Assembly (NCBI GenBank): GCA_029255685.2
Contig: CM055311.2
Location: forward strand, 5,814,269-5,878,268
Origin: Silene conica
Lineage: Eukaryota; Streptophyta; Magnoliopsida; Caryophyllales; Caryophyllaceae
Reading direction: 5' to 3'
DNA length: 64,000 nt
Positions 58,425 through 64,000 of this stretch are shown here, one piece after another. Positions within the stretch are counted from its first letter, which is position 1. Each line of letters starts with the position of its first letter. The translations under genes and the position numbers were made by a program. The notes below the pieces were generated by a model. It did not search any database. It was given only the letters and a program-made list of their open reading frames with translations, and had not been told where the DNA came from.

Positions 58425-59400
58425 GGAGAGCCGGTTTCCCTACTGGTTACCCAGTCGGGGGGTCTTTCAATCCAATTATTTATGAAACCGAACTAAGAGT
58501 CATCCAATGCCTTGGATGATTTAACCACAAACCATATAACAACGATAACATACTATACATATCTGACACTGTACCATCATCAAGGCAAGCAGATATGAAA
58601 CAGCAAGTACAAAGGTTCAGAGGCGACACCTTAACGCATAACCTAAGTGCTAGATTATTCAGCATGTATAAAGGTTCAGAGGCGACATCTTAACGCATAA
58701 CCTAAATACCAAGTTCACAATATCAAGCAAGGACTCAGAGGCGAAAACTCAACGCATGGACCGGCTATCACAGAACACTAGACTCAGAGGCGAAAACTCA
58801 ACGCATGGACTAGCATTCAATTCACTATCACAAGTAAGGAACTCAGAGGCGAAAACTCAACGCATGGACCCCTACTACATTACAAGATACTAGACTCAGA
58901 GGCGAAAACTCAACGCATGTTCTAGCACCAAACACCTGCACTCCGGGTAAGGTATGACAACCTGACTGCCCCGTCGTGCAGTTGCTCTACTCGTCAGACT
59001 CAGAGGCGAAAACTCAACGCATGTTCCGACGCGATCACTCATACATGTCTGGACTCAGAGGCGAAAACTCAACGCATGTCCCAAACACGACAAACAAACA
59101 TGTATAGAACTCAGAGGCGAAAACTCAACGCATGGCTCCATACACGACAAACAAACACATATAGGGCTCAGAGGCGACATCTTAACGCATACCCCTATAC
59201 ATGACAAACAACCTACGTATTAAGTTCAGAGGCGACATCTTAACGCATAACTTAATACGCATCAAAACAATATCATCAAAGTCTATGAACTAAACCGTAG
59301 TTCTACCTTTAACCTCTAATCAACACTTAATTGATCCCGAGAACTAAGATGAGGGAGAGCCGGTTTCCCTTTCGGTTGCCCGACCGGGGGGTCTCTATCC
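58425..59400. repeat. Hairpin array with end blocks in E LTR
   Basis: Bounded by two similar blocks (58425-58473 and 59354-59400). Most units share a loop, CAGAGGCGACATCTTAACGC or CAGAGGCGAAAACTCAACGC, and are flanked by arms that pair with each other but differ between units. Examples are CATATCTG/CAGATATG (58558, 58590; different loop), AGGTT/AACCT (58613, 58640), TATAGGG/CCCTATA (59160, 59193) and CGTATTAAGTT/AACTTAATACG (59216, 59249; 11 perfect pairs). A few units near 58730 and 58840 pair poorly. The E' LTR has the same plan with other loops and stems. Confidence 0.82.
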
Positions 59401-59555
59401 TTACCCTATTCCCGAACCCAATATAATGTTGCCCATCCTCCGGGGACCTCAAATACATGTCAAAGGTACACAAAACAAGTTTCAAGTAAAACCGATTAAC
59501 CGTTTGAAAGTTACAATCAAATTACGAAAAACCTCAAAATAGCCTACAGGGGTCC

Positions 59556-59938
59556 CCAGCCGGTCGGCAGGCAGCCGGTCGGCCGGCTGGTGACCTCTCA
59601 GCCTTTCTTCTTTCTTTTCCAAAACGAGACAACACAAGGGACTCCCAGCCGGTCGGCAGGCAGCCGGTCGGCCGGCTGGGACTCCATTCCCTTAGCTTTT
59701 ACAAACTCGAAACCAACCCCAAAGCACTCCCAGCTGGCTGGCAGGCGGCCGGTCTGCCGGCTGGGCTCCCATCCTATCTATATTTTCGCAGAACATACCC
59801 ATTACACAATGACCACCAGCCGGTCGGCAGGCAGCCGGTCGGCCGGCTGGAAGTCCAAGGCCATTTTCCCAAAAATTACGAAAATCACACATATGCTCTC
59901 CCAGCCGGTCGACCGGCGGCCGGTCGGTCGACCGGCTC
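59556..59938. repeat. Five 35-bp GC-rich near-palindromes with unlike spacers
   Basis: Copies start at 59556, 59645, 59730, 59816 and 59901, so the steps are 89, 85, 86 and 85 bp. Each begins CCAGCCGG (or CCAGCTGG) and the first four end CCGGCTGG, forming inverted arms around two CGGTCGG-type words. The spacers of about 50 bases show no clear similarity to one another. Chance frames through the array on both strands are not genes. Confidence 0.9.
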
Positions 59939-60983
59939 AGAGAGCCTGATCGTCAAAATCGTAAAAATCGCAATACAAGAAAAACTTCATGAATCGACCT
60001 ACAAACTTCAAAATTGCTATACATGATGTTTACCCGACAATACCAATCATTAATTTCTACTCATCTACCAGCAAGTAAGTCCCATAACAATCCTCAAACG
60101 AATTTTAAGAGTATCCGTCGCAAAATGAGAAAAACTGAAATTATACTTTGAAGCATGTAACAATCAATTCAAGCATGAATTCTTCACCACAATATCACCC
60201 TAAACATGTTACTAAGTCCGTAAATCATCAACTCAAACATAAATCAGAAACTATGACAAGATCAACAACAAAAGTGCTAATATTCACAAATAGGCCGAGT
60301 TTCTCATTATCGTCACCTTTACTTAGCGAAACCTTCAAGATCTTGCTCAAGAAGCACCAAGTCCTCTTCCGGGCTAACACAAACACCGCCTAAAACAACA
60401 AAACATCGCAACTATCACGAATTTCGAATTAAATCAAACAGGCCGAAATTTCGACTGTCATAAAATGCAAGATTGGTTACCTTAAAACGACGGGCTCGAG
60501 ACAAGGAATCCGTGGCCGCGAAAATCGTCTCAATCGGATAAGAAACGAAGATTTTATGAGCATTTTAAGATTGAAGGAGAAATCTATAAAAATGGTGTTT
60601 GTTGTTGTTTGCAAGATCTGAAAATTGAAATGAAGGAGAGAGGTGGAGGATGGTGGGGTTAGGGTTTTGTGAGGAAAAAGAGGGAAAATGGGTCCATTAA
60701 CAAGTTAGGTCCATAAGACAAGTTTTAAGACGGTTTAAGTTAAAAACACCAACTTAAGGTAACTATAAACTTACGACGATATAAATATTTCCGGACTATG
60801 AAATTAAATTGCTAAGACGTAAATTAAGCAGTTAAATGAAACCTTATTTAAATCCTTTAAAATATTCTCGTATAAATTAAACAGTTATTTAAATGAAATC
60901 CCAAAATTTACGAAATATAAATTATTTCTCGAGCTTGAACTTAAAACCTTTAAATATTGCTTACGAAAATGCGGGATGTTACA

Positions 60984-63900
60984 ATCACCCCATCTTTCAA
61001 AAAGTTTCGTCCTCGAAACTTGAAGACAGAAATAAGTACTAAAACAGCTCTAACTTTCGAAATGAACCACACGGGTCATGACAACCCAAAACTTTACTTT
61101 TCGAAAAGGTTTCAAGAAGAAAAGATTTCAAGGCACAAGTCTTGTCAATGGATATTGAGATTCTCGTTACGTATTCAAGAGTCCGACATTCCAAATCTGA
61201 GACAAGTCCCAAAGTTAAATCATTAAAAGTTCAAAATCACGATCGATCCGGCGTAGATAAGCACAGTACGGGTTATCAGACGTCTCCAATAACAAGTTGC
61301 AGTGGCAGTCAACGCTGAAATCCATCAAAGTTGTTAAACGTTCTGCTCTTTAAAATCAAGTTTTCCTCAAAATCAACCTTTATTTACTTTCAACAAAGGA
61401 GGGAGCAGTTTCCAAATCCTCAAAACAATTAAGATTTTCCAAAAATTACAACTTTTAGGGTTAACGATAGCGAAGAAATTCCAAAAACAGTCACCGGGAG
61501 CGTAGAAACGATCATAGAGATTACTTTCGACACGAAGGATTGAGAGTTTCTAGTTTCACAGTTGTCAGAACACACGAAGAAGGATCGAAGGTATGAAACA
61601 ACCAGGTTAGAGGTCAAGAAAAACGGTAACTCTTGCTAAACATGGGGTCACTAACCACTCGATCCATAAACCAAGCACCGTCACAATGATTCCCAATATA
61701 TCCCAAGAAGGACAATTCAAGTGATCTCTAGACTCTCAATGGTTTCACGATCCCTCTTACCATTATCTCATCCACAGAACAAGGTATTCCTCAACAAGAA
61801 GTCTTCCAAAACCTTGAACCGGAATTCTATCACCATAACAACGAATACTCAAAACCCAAGATATGGTATTCATCATCCTATGACCTTAAATTTTAACGGT
61901 TCGATCCTGGCAAACCCATTCCACAAGGTTCGACATCCTAAGTCCCCAAATTTTTATTACAACCGTGATCATTCAAATCTAGACTTACTAAGGCAACAAC
62001 TCTTAAATCCTCTGGTTTCAAACCACTTACCAACAATATACATCCCAAAGAAAAGTTCCAAGGAAGTAACAACTTTCACTCCTACAGTTTCCATAAGGTT
62101 TAGCTATTCACATTCCGAACTCCCCGAATGATATTCACGAACACTTATAAGTTACAAATTTTTACTCTATGATTACCTCAGACATCAACGGTTACCTGTC
62201 AACCACTAATGAAGTACTATTAAGCCAATAGGCTTTCATTATTCCACAGCTATCTAAAACGATCCACCTAACAGTGGGGCTTCTTAAAATTTCCTTAAGT
62301 ATCTCAATAGGTAAACGCTGAGGTTCAATAAGTAACCTAAGGTCAAACACTCAGTCAACTCCCTAAGTCAAATCATAAATGTCTCAACATTCTCACACCG
62401 TTACCAATAACTCTCGTTCCTCAAGTATGTGGTCCTTTTTGCATTACAAAAATTCCTTAAGATTAAGTAGCACTAACTTACCTAATTCATCAATTTAACC
62501 ACATCATCATCATCTTAAGCATGTACCTCCAAAATAACCTAAGACTCCAAGTATCGTATTTAAATCCTCAAATGGTACTCCCAAATCTAAAATCACTACT
62601 TACATATAGCCATCTAACATGAAACTCTCAGGACGGCACAATATCCCATATCACCCGAAAATTATTATCGCAAACTCTCTCAATCAAATTCTGACAACGC
62701 AAAACCAAACATTCCTCAAGACAAGTTCCACTACTCCAAGAACAAGTCGATCCCGCCACTAATCTAAAGGAAAAGGAACAAGGTTCACAGATAAGAGATG
62801 AGATATGAACCTCAGAGACAAACACGATACAGGTTCCGAGAGAGTCATAAGAAAACGACTCGAGGAACAACGAGATGACAAGGTAAGAAACTTTAGGCTA
62901 TGGGCTCCAATGAAATTGAAGCCATGATCAGAAGGAGAAGCAAAGGAAAGGAAAGGAGAGAAGCGATATGAAAGAAACGATTACGGCATCTCCCAAGGTG
63001 CGGGTCTCTCACTATTCTCACGGGATTCTCACTTCTTACTTTCCACCTCAAGTCATTCAATTATCGGTTCTCACGAACAATTCCTCCAATGATTCGTAAA
63101 CCCTTATCCTTCAACTCTAGACGGTATCATCATTATAACTACCTATTCCCAAAAGTTTGAGATGTCACATCTCTGCTAGTTCCACTAATGACAATCCAAT
63201 AACACTTTCAGGTCATCTTCCCTATATGCTATATCCACTTTATTTGTTTACCCTACTGTCCACCCGATAACAATTTTTAAACCATCAAGTTTTTCCGAAC
63301 TTACATCTCTCAATGAATTACTTCATTCCATCCACATACTGGTGGTGCAACTTCAAATTTCACTTAAGTTTTTCAATAAATAAACGCTAAGATTTATTAA
63401 GCCACCTAGGGTCACATAGTGATTCACTTCCTCTAGGCTTAAGTCAACCTCTTCGAGCATCCCACTATTATAGCAAATGATTCGCATTCCTCAAAAATGA
63501 GCCTTCCTCAGCTCAATCACTCACCTAAGTCAAGTGATACTAACTCACTTCATCATACACTCATCATCATTAGCATCTTAAGCCTATTCCTTCAGGTTGC
63601 TCTATAACCTCAAGTATCTTATCTAACTCCTTAAACAGTACTCTTCAATCCACATATTTTTCACGATCTAAGCATGGTTCTCAAGGTTAGGTTCCACCGA
63701 ATATTAAGTATACAACTCAACCTTCAAGCAAGTATCCTATCACTCAGTTTTACTCTCCCAATTGGATAGACAACTAGACCCTTGGATCGCCAAAACATGT
63801 CTCTCGATACCTCTTAAGTTATTCCTCCAATAACAATATTTCTCATAACACAGCTTACGGTTATCCTAAGACTAGTTCTCCAAATCCAATAAAAGGGAAG

Positions 63901-64000
63901 GTTACCTAGAGGGCACCTTAAGAAAGCAAGCAACAAGGTTAAGCTGAAAAGATATGAAGATCTGTTCAAGCAAGATAGACAAATATTCTAAAAGAAGGAT
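60984..64000 (-). other. Interior 3' region of gypsy E, no gene seen
   Basis: About 3 kb without a recognisable gene. The longest frame, 136 residues at 61721-62131 plus, has no family I know and is Ser/Asn/Pro-rich. Two stretches (about 62200-62600 and 63270-63670) look like diverged direct repeats about 1.07 kb apart (shared words such as CTTAAGT, TAAACGCT, CACCTA and CATCATCAT, in order). Confidence 0.6.
60986..60999 (-). other. Polypurine tract of gypsy E
   Basis: The minus strand reads GAAAGATGGGGTGAT just before the LTR start TGTAACATCCCGC at 60983. It marks this LTR as the 3' LTR and the interior as lying to the right. Confidence 0.75.

Larger units (their letters stand above)
57940..60983 (-). 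repeat. 3' LTR of gypsy E (3044 bp)
   Basis: TGTAAAACCCC...GGGATGTTACA on the plus strand. It aligns with E' (35935-38505 and 8051-8107) except that most tandem units differ. Contents, left to right: end block 58425-58473, hairpin array 58490-59300, second end block 59354-59400, five 35-bp near-palindromes 59556-59938, and AT-rich promoter-side sequence near 60400-60983. Confidence 0.88.
57940..64000 (-). mobile_element. Gypsy element E, 3' LTR and 3' interior
   Basis: Minus-strand element inserted in the leader of D. Its 3' LTR (57940-60983) is followed by a polypurine tract (60986-60999, minus strand GAAAGATGGGG) and by interior that runs to the window end without recognisable coding sequence. 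The LTR type is shared with E'. The clade is unproven. TGTAACATCCCG-type LTR starts are common among plant chromoviruses. Confidence 0.8.

Noticed and set aside
58490-59300. Ordinary satellite or centromeric tandem repeat
   Set aside because: Only the loop word is shared. Unit lengths vary and the flanks differ, and the array is bounded by LTR-specific blocks and present once per LTR.
59556-59938. CRISPR array
   Set aside because: The repeats are evenly spaced with unlike spacers, but the DNA is plainly plant retrotransposon, the repeats are GC palindromes inside an LTR, and no cas-like gene is near.
61721-62131. 136-residue frame in the interior of E
   Set aside because: Ser/Asn/Pro-rich without domain or repeat conservation. 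It lies on the strand opposite to the element, but no promoter or profile supports it.

Overview
The window looks like repeat-rich, probably heterochromatic DNA from a flowering plant, most likely a eudicot. It is AT-rich. Almost every base belongs to long terminal repeat (LTR) retrotransposons of plant lineages: Athila-like, Tat-like and chromovirus-like Ty3/gypsy, plus Ty1/copia. They are nested inside one another. I found no host protein gene, no tRNA or rRNA gene and no organellar insert. One small Mutator-type MITE is the only DNA transposon I can support.

Layout, left to right. 1-2605 is the 5' LTR and N-terminal gag of an Athila-like element on the minus strand. It sits inside the gag gene of a second, plus-strand element of the same family (2606-8050), which has gag-protease but no pol. 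8051-8107 and 35935-38505 are two pieces of one long minus-strand gypsy LTR (called E'), split by copia element A (8108-35929, target duplication AACAT). Inside A lie two further insertions. B (14113-23232, duplication AGTTC) is a non-coding LARD-like gypsy element with an extra partial LTR. C (25255-35319, duplication GAGAT) is a nearly whole chromovirus-like gypsy element on the minus strand.

Right of E' is an old Tat-like element H (38506-52725, minus strand). It carries a solo LTR F (38997-40973, duplication TTCAG), an antisense extra ORF with its own TATA box (41375-42325) and integrase remnants. The integrase is split by copia element G (43363-52489, duplication GTTGA), a young, nearly whole element. 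At 52726 another gypsy LTR (I) starts. It holds the MITE (52959-53725, 9-bp duplication) and then gypsy element D (54602 onward). D's leader is interrupted at 57940 by the 3-kb LTR of element E, whose interior runs off the right end of the window.

How the parts relate: B, D and the solo LTR F share LTR ends, primer site and leader blocks with autonomous C, so they were probably mobilised by C-like proteins. Copia A and G share LTR ends, leader motifs and polypurine context, and decayed A may have depended on G-like proteins.

The strongest unexplained signal is in the two E-type LTRs. Between two copies of a conserved block lies an array of roughly ten hairpins. The loop sequence is shared along the array, the stem sequences differ from unit to unit, and pairing is mostly kept. 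The E LTR also holds five 35-bp GC-rich near-palindromes spaced 85-89 bp apart with unlike spacers. The Athila-like elements carry many paired copies of a similar GC-rich word (GGTCGACCGACC), including inside the gag coding sequence.
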